Positions 5,140-5,143 of a stretch of 5,143 nucleotides of DNA are shown piece by piece. Origin of the DNA: Burkholderiales bacterium (GTDB taxonomy: Bacteria > Pseudomonadota > Gammaproteobacteria > Burkholderiales > SG8-39); assembly GCA_005777205.1 (NCBI GenBank), contig SXNB01000223.1, forward strand, positions 1 to 5,143, given 5' to 3'. A model generated the notes under the pieces. It was not told the DNA's origin. It saw only the letters and a program-made list of their open reading frames with translations, and made no database searches. Position numbers and translations under genes: made by a program. Position 1 is the stretch's first letter. Every line of letters begins with the position of its first letter.

Positions 5140-5143
5140 GTGC

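Noticed and set aside
1..5143. CRISPR arrays, insertion sequences, tRNA or rRNA genes
   Set aside because: No regular direct repeats, transposase motifs or structural RNA signatures are visible, and nearly all of the sequence is occupied by six compact minus-strand genes.

Overview
The window is a GC-rich piece of a proteobacterial copper-resistance locus. Gene content and protein style suggest a betaproteobacterium (Burkholderiales or Rhodocyclales); this is inferred from recalled family resemblance, not from a search. All six genes lie on the minus strand and read from right to left. The upstream end falls just past the promoter of the first gene. The downstream end cuts through a multicopper oxidase.

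In transcription order: a CueR-type promoter (5139-5109); a 728-residue P1B-type copper ATPase (5102-2916); a CueR-like copper-sensing MerR regulator (2903-2445); a short exported His/Cys-rich protein resembling DUF2946 proteins (2397-2041); a 98-residue exported protein of unknown function (1955-1659); a TolC-family outer-membrane lipoprotein (1662-262, overlapping the previous gene by 4 bases); and the first 82 codons of a Tat-exported CopA/CueO-type multicopper oxidase (248 to beyond base 1). Gaps are 12, 47, 85, -4 and 13 bases, and I see no convincing terminator, so one copper-induced operon is likely. There is no gene-free stretch longer than about 85 bases.

The inferred logic is that CueR senses cytoplasmic Cu(I) and activates the promoter in front of the ATPase and its own gene. 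The downstream genes then handle copper in the periplasm: small metal-binding proteins, an outer-membrane channel, and an oxidase that would convert Cu(I) to Cu(II). No RND pump or membrane-fusion protein is present in the window.

The most unusual feature is the ATPase. Its reading frame is intact and its general sequence looks like a normal CopA, but several near-invariant residues are replaced. DKTGT reads DTTGT, the membrane CPC reads GPC, the SEHP motif reads SEHL, GDGIND reads GDGIID, and the two Asn positions of the fifth core membrane helix (IRQN, FYN) are both Thr. It looks like a catalytically crippled or repurposed pump, or a gene carrying targeted changes or sequence errors. The promoter geometry also implies an almost leaderless message for this gene.
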